A DNA stretch of 64,000 nucleotides from the NCBI RefSeq assembly GCF_029338355.1, contig NZ_CP119802.1:2356001-2420000 (forward strand), given 5' to 3'. The DNA comes from Halosegnis marinus (GTDB taxonomy: Archaea; Halobacteriota; Halobacteria; Halobacteriales; Haloarculaceae). Numbering within the stretch: position 1 is the stretch's first letter; each line of letters begins with the position of its first letter. The translations under genes were made by a program, and so were the position numbers. The notes below the pieces were generated by a model. It saw only the letters and a list, made by a program, of their open reading frames with translations. It was not told where the DNA came from and ran no database searches. Positions 25,469 to 33,536 of this stretch are shown one piece after another.

Positions 25469-26389
25469 TCAGTCGAGCCCGAGCCGGTCGCGGAGCCGCT
25501 CGACGGGGCTCCGCTCCTGTTTCCGCTGCTCCTCCTCGTGCTCCTGCTGCTGGCGGAGCTCCGCGAGCGCGGCCGCGGAGTCGCCGGTCGTGTCCTCGGA
25601 GCGCGCCTCCTGTTCGTTACCCCCGCGCATCGCGTCGAGCCCCGACACCGCGGCGTCGACGCCCGAGCCTGAGGAACGCGTCGTCGTCGCGTTCTCCGGG
25701 TCGAACCCCTGTGCGTCCACGTCGTCTATCTCGTCGGGGTTGAGCGAGAGCCGCCGGCTCACGTCGGCCTTCTCGACGCCGCCCCACGTCACGTCCGCGC
25801 CGGCCATCGCCTCCTCGTAGTCGCGTCGCGCCTGCTCGGCGACGGCCTCCTCGTCCTCGCCGTCGGTCGCGTCGGCGGTCGCGGCCTCCCCGTCGCCCGC
25901 GGCGGCGGCCGGGACGCCGCTCGTCCGCTCGACGTGGTAGGAAACGAGCGCCGCGCCGGTCGCCGCGATGACCGTCACGAGGCCGACCGCATAGACGAGC
26001 ACGCCCTGCAGCGCGAAGTCCGTCCCGCCCGTGGTGTTCCACTGGCGCGGGTAGACGCTGACGAACAGCCCCGCCGCCGCGACGGTTATCGCGAGGCCCG
26101 CACCCGCCGCGTAGGAGGCGCGCCGGTCGACGGGGAGGAGGACCGTCACCCCGAGCATCAGCGTCGGGAGGCCGAGCGCGGCGACGACGAAGGCTATCTC
26201 GCGGAGCCACCAGACCGGCCGCGCGCCCGAGACGGCCTGCTCGACGCCGAACAGGACCAGCCCGAGGATGCCGAGCGCGAAGCCGCCGATGAAGAGGGCG
26301 AAGCCGAGATACACGTCGAGGTCGCGCTCCGGCTCGCCGAGGTAGCGGCGGTAGAGCGCGTCCGCGCGGTCGTCCAGAGCGGTGTCCAT
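25469..26389 (-). CDS. four-helix membrane protein with acidic cytosolic tail, next to the actin gene
   Basis: A 306-residue membrane protein with hydrophobic segments at about 28-48, 62-84, 90-110 and 128-150. These are followed by a 150-residue Ala/Glu/Asp-rich cytosolic tail ending [10 protein letters not shown], preceded by a [13 protein letters not shown] coiled-coil-like stretch. I recall similar haloarchaeal proteins catalogued as DUF7139, unverified. It is directly upstream of the actin-like gene in the same direction, so it could be the membrane anchor or regulator of the filament (inference). Confidence 0.75.
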   Translation of the reverse strand: MDTALDDRADALYRRYLGEPERDLDVYLGFALFIGGFALGILGLVLFGVEQAVSGARPVWWLREIAFVVAALGLPTLMLGVTVLLPVDRRASYAAGAGLAITVAAAGLFVSVYPRQWNTTGGTDFALQGVLVYAVGLVTVIAATGAALVSYHVERTSGVPAAAAGDGEAATADATDGEDEEAVAEQARRDYEEAMAGADVTWGGVEKADVSRRLSLNPDEIDDVDAQGFDPENATTTRSSGSGVDAAVSGLDAMRGGNEQEARSEDTTGDSAAALAELRQQQEHEEEQRKQERSPVERLRDRLGLD

Positions 26390-26451
26390 GTCGGCCGCTT
26401 ACGCGCGGGGGGTAATATTCGATTGGGTGCGTCCGACGCGCGGCGGACGGC

Positions 26452-27498
26452 CTACCAGGTGCCGTGGAAGGTGTCGAAGGAGAGTTCGTCCAGCGGCTTC
26501 TCGCCGACGGCTATCTCGTACTCGCCGGGGGTGAGCATCGGCTGTTTGAACTGCGGGCCGTCGTCGGTCGTGATGCGCGGGCAGCCGGTGTTGACGTAGG
26601 CGTCGAAGCCGAACTGCGTCAGCCGGTCGGGCGTCACCTCGTCCATCGTCAGGAGGTAGGCGTTCTCGTTGTTCTCGACGATGTCGTTCGCGACCTCCCA
26701 GCGGCCCTGCCCGATCTTCGTACAGAAGACGACGCCCCACTCCTCGGCGTCCATCGCGCGGTGGACCGCGCCGTAGCGCTGCTTGAGGAACTTCTCGGTG
26801 TCGGCTATCGTGACGACGTTGTTCACCGGGTCGGCGATGACGACGTTCTTGTCCGGGTGTTCCATCGCCAGCCCGAGCGGGTGGAACTTCCCGCCGCCGA
26901 CGTACAGCACCTGCTCGGCGTCGATGTCGGCGCTCGCGTAGTTACAGCCGAGCACCTGTCCCTCGTGGGTGAGGCGGTCGTCGCCGCGGCGCGTGTGGAC
27001 GGTGTAGCCGCGCGCCTCGAGCCACTCGCGCATCTCGTCGAACTTGTTCATGTGCTGGGCCGTCGTCACCAGCCCCACGTCCGGGTCGTCGTCGGGGTCG
27101 GAGAGTTCCGCCAGCGACTCCTCCATGATGGGTTCGACCTCGACGTTCGAGAACAGCGGCACGTACAGTATCTTGTCCGACTCCTTCATCGGGGAGTGGC
27201 CGAAGTGGACGAACACGTCCGTCCGGCGCATCATGTACGTGTCGAGGTCGCAGGCCCCGTAACACGGCTGACCGGAGATGAGCACGCGCGTCCCGTCCGG
27301 CAGGAGGTCGCGCAGGTCGTCGGCGACGCGGGGCGCGCGCCGCTTCAGCCCCTCGGGGAACTGCAGGCCGACCTTCTCTGCGTTCCGCTCCTCGACGGCC
27401 TCGACGATACGGTCGAGTTCGTAGTCCCACGTCCGTTCGTGCTTGAGGGCCATCCCCGTGTTGCGGAGGTCACCCTCGGTGAACGATTCCTGACTCAT
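26452..27498 (-). CDS. dph2: 2-(3-amino-3-carboxypropyl)histidine synthase Dph2
   Basis: Carries out the first step of diphthamide synthesis on elongation factor 2, using a radical from SAM at a 4Fe-4S cluster. The protein has 348 residues. The three cluster cysteines are Cys83 (YGACDLDTY), Cys185 (VLGCNYAS) and Cys306 (NTGCPRIT), one in each of the three repeats, as in archaeal Dph2. Other blocks are GLQFPEGL and VFVHFGHSPM. The start MSQESFTEGDLR is chosen because the 16 codons upstream are unconserved-looking. It is divergent from the YlbF-like gene. Confidence 0.95.
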   Translation of the reverse strand: MSQESFTEGDLRNTGMALKHERTWDYELDRIVEAVEERNAEKVGLQFPEGLKRRAPRVADDLRDLLPDGTRVLISGQPCYGACDLDTYMMRRTDVFVHFGHSPMKESDKILYVPLFSNVEVEPIMEESLAELSDPDDDPDVGLVTTAQHMNKFDEMREWLEARGYTVHTRRGDDRLTHEGQVLGCNYASADIDAEQVLYVGGGKFHPLGLAMEHPDKNVVIADPVNNVVTIADTEKFLKQRYGAVHRAMDAEEWGVVFCTKIGQGRWEVANDIVENNENAYLLTMDEVTPDRLTQFGFDAYVNTGCPRITTDDGPQFKQPMLTPGEYEIAVGEKPLDELSFDTFHGTW

Positions 27499-27586
27499 TG
27501 TCCCCGTTACCGACCCGAGCCGTAAAACGAGCGCGCTTCGCCGCACCCTTCGGCAAACCTAAACCGTCGGAGTCCCTGATGCGAGT

Positions 27587-27994
27587 ATGAGCATCGAGTC
27601 CACCGAGTCGGACGACGCCGGGATGGAGGCCGCGGCGCGCGCGACCGAACTGGCGAGCGAACTGGGGACGGCGCTTTCGGAACTCGACTCCTACCGGCGG
27701 TTCGAGGCCGCGAAGGAGGCCGTCGAGAACAGCGAGGAGGCCCAGGAGAAGATACGGGAGTTCGAGCGCCTCCGCGAGGAGTTCCAGATGGCGCGCCAGA
27801 CCGGCGACGCGTCGAACGAGGACCTGGAGCGTCTGCAGGCCGCCCAGCAGGAGCTCCACGACGTGCCGGAGATGGACGAGTACCTGACCGCCCAGTCGGA
27901 GATGGAGATGGACCTGGAGGACATCAACCGGATGATATCCGCGCCCCTCGCCGTCGACTTCGGCGAGAAGGCCGGCGGCTGCTGTCAGGACTGA
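27587..27994 (+). CDS. YlbF/YmcA-family helical protein
   Basis: A 135-residue all-helical protein of the YlbF type (DUF964), with AARATELASELGTAL, FEAAKEAVENSEEAQEKIREF and LERLQAAQQELHDVPEMDEYL. It ends with a vicinal cysteine pair, Cys132-Cys133. Bacterial YlbF/YmcA/YaaT support RNase Y, and some family members carry Fe-S clusters; archaeal roles are unclear. A TATA-like ACCTAAACC is about 26 bases upstream. The stop is followed by T-rich AGCTTTTCCCC and TGTTTT, a likely archaeal termination signal. Confidence 0.85.
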   Translation: MSIESTESDDAGMEAAARATELASELGTALSELDSYRRFEAAKEAVENSEEAQEKIREFERLREEFQMARQTGDASNEDLERLQAAQQELHDVPEMDEYLTAQSEMEMDLEDINRMISAPLAVDFGEKAGGCCQD

Positions 27995-28047
27995 GCTTTT
28001 CCCCTGTTTTCGCGCCCCGACAGCCGTGGCTGTGCGCCCCCGAACGG

Positions 28048-28221
28048 CTACGCCGCGTCGCCCGTGAGGATATCCACGTCGCCGCTGCGGTCCTCGCCGT
28101 CGCCGGGGTCGTCGTCCCGCGTGTCGAGCCGACTCGTCGTCCCGTCCGTCGGTTCCGCGCCGAGGAGTTCGCGCGCGATGTCGTCGCGGCAGCGGACGTT
28201 GTCGTGGAGCGGTCCGTGCAT
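28048..28221 (-). CDS. 57-residue acidic small protein
   Basis: A short gene starting MHGPLHDNVRCRDDIAREL and ending GDVDILTGDAA. Its third-position G/C bias and very acidic second half (RLDTRDDDPGDGEDRSGD) are those of real haloarchaeal coding sequence. A helix around DDIARELLGAE is likely. The upstream codon is GTG, giving a possible one-codon earlier start. The ATG lies inside the left arm of an 11-base inverted repeat (28214-28245), so initiation may be controlled by RNA structure. I do not recognise the family. Confidence 0.62.
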   Translation of the reverse strand: MHGPLHDNVRCRDDIARELLGAEPTDGTTSRLDTRDDDPGDGEDRSGDVDILTGDAA

Positions 28222-28245
28222 CACGGTAACATATGTGATGCACGG
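28214..28245. promoter_or_regulatory. 11-base perfect inverted repeat over the small gene start
   Basis: Arms CCGTGCATCAC and GTGATGCACGG are separated by 10 bases (28225-28234, containing ACATAT). The left arm covers the ATG at 28221 on the minus strand. As RNA it would place the start codon in a stem; as DNA it would be an operator at the transcription start. Confidence 0.5.
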
Positions 28246-28334
28246 GCTTCAATCGCTCGCCGGGTTCGTATAGCGCGAGACGGTGTATCGGTCGCGTCCG
28301 ATGGATTGTTGCTCCGCGCGGGCGCGACCCCGAT

Positions 28335-29174
28335 ATGGCACACGAGTTCCCCGGCAGCGACTGGGGCGACTGGCTCCCGCGGGCCGTCGCCGACGCCGAC
28401 CCGGCGGGCGTCGACGTCTGGTATCTGGGCTGTAACGGCGTGATCCTGAAGGCGAGCGACGGGACCACCGTGTTCGTGGACCCGTACTGCGGGGCGGGCG
28501 ACCCGCCGCGCACCAGACGCATGGTCCCGGTGCCGTTCGACCCCGACGACGTGGCCGCGTGCGACGCGGTGTTCGCGACGCACGAGCACTCCGACCACGT
28601 CCACGGCCCGACGCAGGCCCCGATTCTCGAGAACACGGACGCCCCGTACTACGCCCCGGACGACTCGCTCGCCGTGGCCGACGCCGAGGGGTGGGCTGAC
28701 GAGCACGGCATCGACGGGAAGCAGTTCCACGAGGTGACGGAGGGCGACACCGTCGAGGTCGGGTCGTTCACCGTCCGTGTCGAGGCCGCGAACGACCCCG
28801 ACGCGACCCACCCCGTCTCCTACGTGTTCGAGCACGAGGCGGGGACGTTCTTCCACGGCGGGGACGCGCGCCCGGGCGAGGGCTTCGTGCGCGTGGGCGA
28901 GACGTACGACATCGACCTCGGCGTGCTCGCGTTCGGCTCCTCGGGCTACCTGACCGACGCCGACGGCGAGCGCGCGTTCAAGACCTGGTACTCCGACGAG
29001 AACGAACTCGCGGAAGCCGCCGCGCAGGTGGGGATGGACCGCCTCGTCCCGACCCACTGGGACATCTGGAAGAACCTCACCGCCGACCCCGCCGCGGTGC
29101 GTCCCCACGTCCGGTCGTTCGACGCCCCGCGCACGGTGGAGATACTGGAGATCGGCGACCGCACCTCGCTGTAG
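28335..29174 (+). CDS. UlaG-like MBL-fold hydrolase
   Basis: A 279-residue metallo-beta-lactamase-fold protein of the UlaG (L-ascorbate-6-phosphate lactonase-like) group. The metal motif is ATHEHSDHVHG (His83, His85, Asp87, His88). Later ligands are in FFHGGDARPGEGF and the C-terminal VPTHWDIWKN, the family's conserved His-Trp-Asp. No phosphotransferase system genes are nearby, so a lactonase role in ascorbate use is unlikely and the substrate is open. The HisG-like gene follows after 46 bases on the same strand. Confidence 0.87.
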   Translation: MAHEFPGSDWGDWLPRAVADADPAGVDVWYLGCNGVILKASDGTTVFVDPYCGAGDPPRTRRMVPVPFDPDDVAACDAVFATHEHSDHVHGPTQAPILENTDAPYYAPDDSLAVADAEGWADEHGIDGKQFHEVTEGDTVEVGSFTVRVEAANDPDATHPVSYVFEHEAGTFFHGGDARPGEGFVRVGETYDIDLGVLAFGSSGYLTDADGERAFKTWYSDENELAEAAAQVGMDRLVPTHWDIWKNLTADPAAVRPHVRSFDAPRTVEILEIGDRTSL

Positions 29175-29220
29175 CCGCCGGAACCGTGCCGATTTTAGGC
29201 CGCGCTCGCCACCTGCGCGT

Positions 29221-30105
29221 ATGAGCGTCGTCAGCGTCGCCGTGCCGCGCAAGGGTCGCCCGCTCGAAGCCGTCGTCGAGCGGTTCGCCCGCGGGGCCCC
29301 CGACGCGGTCATCGAGAGCGCCGACGACATCGTCTCCACGCTCCGCTACGAGAAGGCCGTCACGAAGGGCGAGGCCGCCCCCGAGGGCTCCGTCTACGAA
29401 CGGCTGGAACGGTACAGCGACCCCGACTCCGCGCACGCGCCGGAGTTCACGCTGTTGCGCGACTCCCGGCCCGGCATGCCACGGCGCATCGTCTTCGATT
29501 CGCTCACCCTCCCGCTCGGCGACCACACCGTCCGGCTGGTGGGGCGCGAGGAGCCGTTCCGCGCGCTCCGGAAGCACGAGTTCGCGCTCGGCTTCGACAG
29601 CGCCGACCTCGTCCTCGAGGAGGTCGTCGGGCTCTCCGACGAACCGCTCCGGGAGCTCTCGGAGGTGAACGACCGCATCGACCCGCTCGACACGGACGTC
29701 CGCGTCGTGGAAGGCCTGGACGACACGGTTCACCACACGCTGCTCGCGACGCCCGACACCTGCGCGGAGGGGCCGCTCGACCGCGACTTCCTCCGCGGGT
29801 ACGAGGGACCGTTGTGTATCTCGCCGCGCTACGAGCGGTTGGTCGAGGCCGTCGTCGGGACGGGCGCCCTGGAGGGTGTGGAGTTCGTCTACCCGGGCGA
29901 CGACGACCGCGAGGAGGAGGCGCACATCGCCGACGCCGGCGCCGGGGTGTACCTCACCGTCACCGGCTCGACGGCCCGCGACCACGGCCTCGTCGTCGGC
30001 GAGCGCCTGTTCCCGAGCGAGACCGTTCTGCTGGAGAACGCGGCCGAGTCCGGTCCGGAGTCCGAGGCCGTCGTCGATGCGCTGTTCGCCGCCCCGACCG
30101 CTTAG
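29221..30105 (+). CDS. orphan HisG-like (ATP phosphoribosyltransferase-like) protein
   Basis: A 294-residue protein. The first strand SVVSVAVPRKGRPLEAVVERF resembles the HisG start IAVPNKGRL, and the late block HIADAGAGVYLTVTGSTARDHGLVV resembles the PRPP-binding loop DLVSTGTTLRANGL. The middle is divergent and there is no His operon around it. It may be a phosphoribosyltransferase paralogue, a periplasmic-binding-fold sensor, or a haloarchaea-specific protein. A TATA-like ATTTTAGG is 22-29 bases upstream. The 3' end overlaps the convergent acetyltransferase gene by 4 bases. Confidence 0.7.
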   Translation: MSVVSVAVPRKGRPLEAVVERFARGAPDAVIESADDIVSTLRYEKAVTKGEAAPEGSVYERLERYSDPDSAHAPEFTLLRDSRPGMPRRIVFDSLTLPLGDHTVRLVGREEPFRALRKHEFALGFDSADLVLEEVVGLSDEPLRELSEVNDRIDPLDTDVRVVEGLDDTVHHTLLATPDTCAEGPLDRDFLRGYEGPLCISPRYERLVEAVVGTGALEGVEFVYPGDDDREEEAHIADAGAGVYLTVTGSTARDHGLVVGERLFPSETVLLENAAESGPESEAVVDALFAAPTA

Positions 30106-30629
30106 CGCTCGTCCGCGAGCAGTCCGAACACGAGCGTGTCGTAGTAGCGCCCGTCGGCGAAGTGGTTCTCGCGCAGGCGACCCTCGTTCGTGAAGCCGAG
30201 CGCCCCGAGCAGTCGTGCCGACGCTTCGTTGAACGCGAACGCCTCCGCGTGGACCCGGTGGGCGCCGAACTCGTCGAAGGCGTAGTCGAGCAGCGTCGCG
30301 ACCGCGTCGCGGGCGAGTCCCTCGCCCCGCACCTCGGGCACGAGCCAGTAGGCGATCTCGACGGCGTCGGCCTCGGGGCCCGTCACGTCGAGCTCCACGC
30401 CGCCGACCGGCTCGCCCCGCCACCACGTCAGCAGGGTCACGCTGTCGCCGTCGGCGAGGGCGGCCTCGTAGCTCTCGTACTCCTCGGCGAGCGTGAACGG
30501 GACGGACTGGCCCCCCGTCGCGCGCCGCATGCCCGGGTCGTTGTTCCACCGGTGGAGGAAGGGGACGTCGTCGCGCTCCACGGTCCGTAGCTCGACGCGC
30601 TCGCCGGCGAGGAAGACGGCTCCGCTCAT
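30102..30629 (-). CDS. GNAT-family N-acetyltransferase (RimJ/RimL type)
   Basis: A 175-residue acetyltransferase. It starts MSGAVFLAGERVELRTVERDD, and the acetyl-CoA loop is VPEVRGEGLARDA followed by HRVHAEAFAFNEASARLLGALGF, the RimJ/RimL-type arrangement. It probably acetylates protein N-termini or small amines. The start at 30629 is chosen at the domain boundary; an open upstream extension of 37 codons is Arg-rich and unlike the family. Confidence 0.87.
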   Translation of the reverse strand: MSGAVFLAGERVELRTVERDDVPFLHRWNNDPGMRRATGGQSVPFTLAEEYESYEAALADGDSVTLLTWWRGEPVGGVELDVTGPEADAVEIAYWLVPEVRGEGLARDAVATLLDYAFDEFGAHRVHAEAFAFNEASARLLGALGFTNEGRLRENHFADGRYYDTLVFGLLADER

Positions 30630-30839
30630 GCCGGATCCCGAGCGGCGACGGACAAGCCGGTTCCGGTCGCCCTCGGGAAACCGACGGTAGCGGCCTCCTG
30701 TGTCGTGTTCGGGACATTCCGTTCGTCGCTGCGCTCGCACTGATTCTGTATAGTAGTATGTAATTTACAAGTCGCGGGACGGGCGCCGGCAGAGTTGCTA
30801 GTGGAAGGTCAAAATTCCGAATCGAGACGAATCTGACCG

Positions 30840-30861
30840 AAAAAGGGGCTGTGGAGCAGCC
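30840..30861 (-). terminator. hairpin plus T5 after the recombinase gene
   Basis: On the minus strand, GGCTG-CTCCA-CAGCC is followed by CC and five T, starting 5 bases past the recombinase stop codon. It looks like an intrinsic-type terminator; archaeal terminators often need only the T tract. Confidence 0.5.
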
Positions 30862-30865
30862 GGAA

Positions 30866-31903
30866 CTACAGCAGCGAGTAGATGTTCTCCTCGTACGTCT
30901 CGCGGACTTTCCCGCCCCAATTGTGGGTGTAGGTGTCGATGATGTCGCTCGCTACGTCCCCGCGGAGGTACTTCACGACGCCCCTGTCGCCCGTTCTGTC
31001 CCGCAGATGGGTGGTGAAGAAGTGCCGGAAGTAGTGGGGCGTGACGTTCTCCTCGGCGCCGCCGCCGGCCCGGTACCAGCCGTTGGCCTCGGCGTGGCCC
31101 GTGACGGTCTGGCCGACCATGCCGATGGTGAGCCGTCGGCCCCACTCGCTCGTCGAGCAGAACAGCGGCTCCGCGGGCGAGCGCGCGTCCGGCCGAACGG
31201 CGAGCCAGCGTTTGAGCACGCGCTTCAACTCGGAATCGACGGGGACGACCGTCGCGCGCTTGCGCTTGTTCGACTCCGTGCGCTCCTCGCCGTTCGTCTC
31301 GACGCCCCGCGTCGGCGCGCTGTCGACGTATATCGAGTCCGGGCGGCCGTCGAGCGCCCCCCTGTGAGCGGTCTCGTAGGCGTCCGCGACCTCCGAATCC
31401 TCGAGGAAGAGGTCCCGCAGGTCGAGGTTACACAGCTCCCCGACACGCATTCCGGTCTTGAGCAGCGTGACGACGAGCGCGCGGTCGAGCGGGTGGGCGA
31501 TTCCCCCCACGAACGACCGCATCTCGGGGAGCATCACCTCCCGGCGGGCCGGGTCGGTGTCGATGGACTCGTCCATCTCCTCCAGCACGAGTGTCATCGG
31601 GTTCCGGTCGAAGACGCCGACCTGCGTCATATAGGCGTAGAAGCGGTGGAGATAGGACGCGTAGGAGGCCACCGTCGAGGGCGCGCGGTCCGCTCTGAGG
31701 GTGTGGACCCACGCCATACACTCCCGCTGTGTGGCCGTGTCGAGCGTCGTCCCGCGCTCCTCGCGGACGAACGACTCGAACGCCCGCAACACCCGCTCGT
31801 AGGACTCCCGCGTGCGCTCCGTCTTCCCGTGGTAGGTGAGGTCCTGGAGGAAGTACCCCACCGGGTCCTCGGGGCTCGCGCCCCCCGTGGCCTCACTCGC
31901 CAT
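30866..31903 (-). CDS. tyrosine recombinase (XerC/D-like)
   Basis: A 345-residue site-specific recombinase. The N-terminal SAM-like core-binding domain (residues 15-115) is followed by the catalytic domain with Arg153 (TGMRVGELCNL), a Lys near 215, His290 and Arg293 (HYFRHFF), and nucleophile Tyr325 (IIDTYTHNW). It should exchange DNA strands at short inverted-repeat sites. No tRNA gene or att duplication is next to it and base composition is core-like, so a housekeeping or domesticated role is as likely as a provirus integrase. It overlaps the upstream DUF5805-like gene by 11 bases. Confidence 0.9.
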   Translation of the reverse strand: MASEATGGASPEDPVGYFLQDLTYHGKTERTRESYERVLRAFESFVREERGTTLDTATQRECMAWVHTLRADRAPSTVASYASYLHRFYAYMTQVGVFDRNPMTLVLEEMDESIDTDPARREVMLPEMRSFVGGIAHPLDRALVVTLLKTGMRVGELCNLDLRDLFLEDSEVADAYETAHRGALDGRPDSIYVDSAPTRGVETNGEERTESNKRKRATVVPVDSELKRVLKRWLAVRPDARSPAEPLFCSTSEWGRRLTIGMVGQTVTGHAEANGWYRAGGGAEENVTPHYFRHFFTTHLRDRTGDRGVVKYLRGDVASDIIDTYTHNWGGKVRETYEENIYSLL

Positions 31904-32309
31904 CGTCGGTGAGGGTGTAGCCGCCGTGGCGGCCGCTGTACTGGACCCGGTTGCGCCGCTGGAGTTCGCCGAGCGTCTCCTCCAGCCGGTCCTCGATGTC
32001 GTCGGTCAGGCCGGCGACGAGTTCCTCCCACGAGTAGTGGTCGCCCGATTCGAGGAGGTCGAGGAGGCGGTCTTCGAGGCCGTCAACCCCCGGAGTCGCG
32101 CGCGCCTCATCGCCTTCGGCGGGGTTACTCCCGTCGTTTCCCTCCGAACCGCCGAAATCGAAGCTTCTGCGCCCCGCCTGCACCATCGTGCGGACGTACT
32201 CCGCGCGACTCATGTCCATCGACTCCGCCTCGCGCTCCCACGCCTCGCGCTGGTAGCGCGGGACGTAGGTTCGCACCCCGACCCGTTCGGTGTCGCCTTC
32301 CGCGGCCAT
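31893..32309 (-). CDS. DUF5805-like protein, ribbon-helix-helix-like N-terminus plus winged helix
   Basis: A 138-residue protein. The N-terminal VRTYVPRYQREAWEREAE and MSRAEYVRTMVQAG look like a ribbon-helix-helix DNA-binding unit. A linker of low complexity follows, then a C-terminal winged-helix-like part (LLDLLESGDHYSWEELVA, LGELQRRNRVQYSGRHGGYTL). I recall it as DUF5805, commonly placed directly before a recombinase gene in haloarchaea. The coding overlap of 11 bases with the recombinase implies coupled translation and a functional pair, perhaps as recombination directionality factor or repressor (inference). Confidence 0.8.
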   Translation of the reverse strand: MAAEGDTERVGVRTYVPRYQREAWEREAESMDMSRAEYVRTMVQAGRRSFDFGGSEGNDGSNPAEGDEARATPGVDGLEDRLLDLLESGDHYSWEELVAGLTDDIEDRLEETLGELQRRNRVQYSGRHGGYTLTDDGE

Positions 32310-32597
32310 ACTCGGCCGTCACGCCCGGACCACTTCAATCTGTGTCAGACGCTGGAATAAGTGGAGTTATCACAGAATGTAGCGCGCCCAACCGGCGTCT
32401 GAGGCTTGCTTATTCGAATTACTATGCGCATACGATTACCATCGTGGATACTATCTCGGATTACTGTTCGGCAAGTCTTAGTCCTACATGGATGTTCATT
32501 ATACTCTCGCGTGTGGGTGGTAGTACGGATGCACCTCGTACGCACCGCGTGACGAACGACCGAACCGCGCGCCGACCGACCACACCCAACACCACCA

Positions 32598-32771
32598 ATG
32601 CGACAGACCGACGACATCGACCCGATCGTTCCCGAACTCCCGCGAACCCGACGCCCCGTCACCGACGGCGGCCGCCGACCGCCGCGCGCGACGCGTCCGG
32701 AGCGGTTCGACTGCACCCCCGAGGACGAGGGGCGCGAGGCCATCAGTCCGCTCGTTCCCGACCTCGGATAG
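32598..32771 (+). CDS. 57-residue small protein with paired P-x-VP-x-L motifs
   Basis: A short gene starting MRQTDDIDPIVPELPRTRR and ending EGREAISPLVPDLG. The two ends carry the same pattern, DPIVPELP and SPLVPDLG, around an Arg/Pro-rich middle with a single Cys. Codon bias is haloarchaeal. It is too short for ordinary gene finding. The 288 bases between it and the DUF5805-like gene are A+T-rich for this genome and contain an imperfect dyad (TCAGACGC at 32345 and GCGTCTGA at 32395). The glycosyltransferase gene follows after 55 bases. Confidence 0.6.
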   Translation: MRQTDDIDPIVPELPRTRRPVTDGGRRPPRATRPERFDCTPEDEGREAISPLVPDLG

Positions 32772-32787
32772 CGACACCGCGACTGTT

Positions 32788-32803
32788 TTTCGGCGGGCCT
32801 AAA
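32788..32803. promoter_or_regulatory. imperfect iron-box-like dyad at the glycosyltransferase promoter
   Basis: TTTCGG-CGGG-CCTAAA differs by one base from the TTTAGG-N4-CCTAAA dyads at 49.7 and 50.9 kb and merges into a TAAATATC TATA box about 27 bases before the ATG at 32827. It may be only the promoter element. Confidence 0.25.
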
Positions 32804-32826
32804 TATCCGCGCCGCCAGCGACGCGT

Positions 32827-33507
32827 ATGGAGTACACGTTCGACGACCTCAGCGTCGTCATGGGGACGTACAACGAGGAGGCGGCCATCGGCACCGTCCT
32901 CGACGACATCGACCGCGTCACGGACGGCCGGGCCGAGGTCGTCTGTGTCGACGGGAGCGACGACAGGACGCCGGAGATAGCCAGAGAGCACGGCGCACGC
33001 GTCATCGAGCAGGAGCCGCGCGGCTACGGCTACGCCGTCAGAAAGGCGCTCACGGCCGCCTCGCGGCCCGTGATCGTCACGACGGACTGTGACGACACCT
33101 ACCCGATGGACGCGCTCCCGCGCTTTCTGGACCTCGTGAACGAGGGGTACGACGTCGTCTCCGGGGACCGGCTCTACCGCGGCGCGGACGCGATGCCGGC
33201 GTTCAACCGCCTCGGGAACCACGCGTTCGCCGTCATTGCCTCCCTACTGATGGGCGAGCGCGTCCACGACACGACGACGGGAATGCGCGCCTACCGCGAG
33301 GAGGTCATCAGCAACATCCGGTGGACCGAGAACACGGGGCTCTCCGCGGAGCTGCTGATTCGGCCGCTGATGCGGGGGTACGACGTGTACGAACAGCCCA
33401 TCGGGTACGCTGAGCGCGCGGGCGACACCAAGCTCGACCCGTTCGCGGGCGGCTACGCCATCCTCAAGTCGGTCGTCAAGGTGCCGCTGGAGGAGCGACT
33501 GCGCTGA
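32827..33507 (+). CDS. family-2 glycosyltransferase (DPM1-like)
   Basis: A 226-residue GT-A fold transferase. The nucleotide-sugar domain shows VVMGTYNEEAAIGTVLDD, CVDGSDDRT and VTTDCDDTYPMD, with the catalytic-metal Asp pair, and TTGMRAYR near the acceptor site. It lacks C-terminal membrane helices, like soluble dolichol-phosphate mannosyl- or glucosyltransferases. It should transfer a sugar from a nucleotide donor to a lipid carrier for S-layer glycan or glycolipid synthesis. It is the last high-G+C gene before the lower-G+C block. Confidence 0.87.
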   Translation: MEYTFDDLSVVMGTYNEEAAIGTVLDDIDRVTDGRAEVVCVDGSDDRTPEIAREHGARVIEQEPRGYGYAVRKALTAASRPVIVTTDCDDTYPMDALPRFLDLVNEGYDVVSGDRLYRGADAMPAFNRLGNHAFAVIASLLMGERVHDTTTGMRAYREEVISNIRWTENTGLSAELLIRPLMRGYDVYEQPIGYAERAGDTKLDPFAGGYAILKSVVKVPLEERLR

Positions 33508-33536
33508 AATCGGGGCGGTATCTTCCACAAAAGAGT

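Noticed and set aside
27557-27565. CCTAAACC before the YlbF-like gene as an iron-box half-site
   Set aside because: Only a half-site and placed exactly at TATA distance; CTAAA-type TATA boxes are common here.
29191-29199. ATTTTAGG before the HisG-like gene as an iron box
   Set aside because: No CCTAA arm at the correct spacing; it fits a TATA element.
30630-32600. Provirus or integrated element at the recombinase
   Set aside because: No tRNA, att duplication, capsid, replication or toxin-antitoxin genes are adjacent, and composition is core-like.
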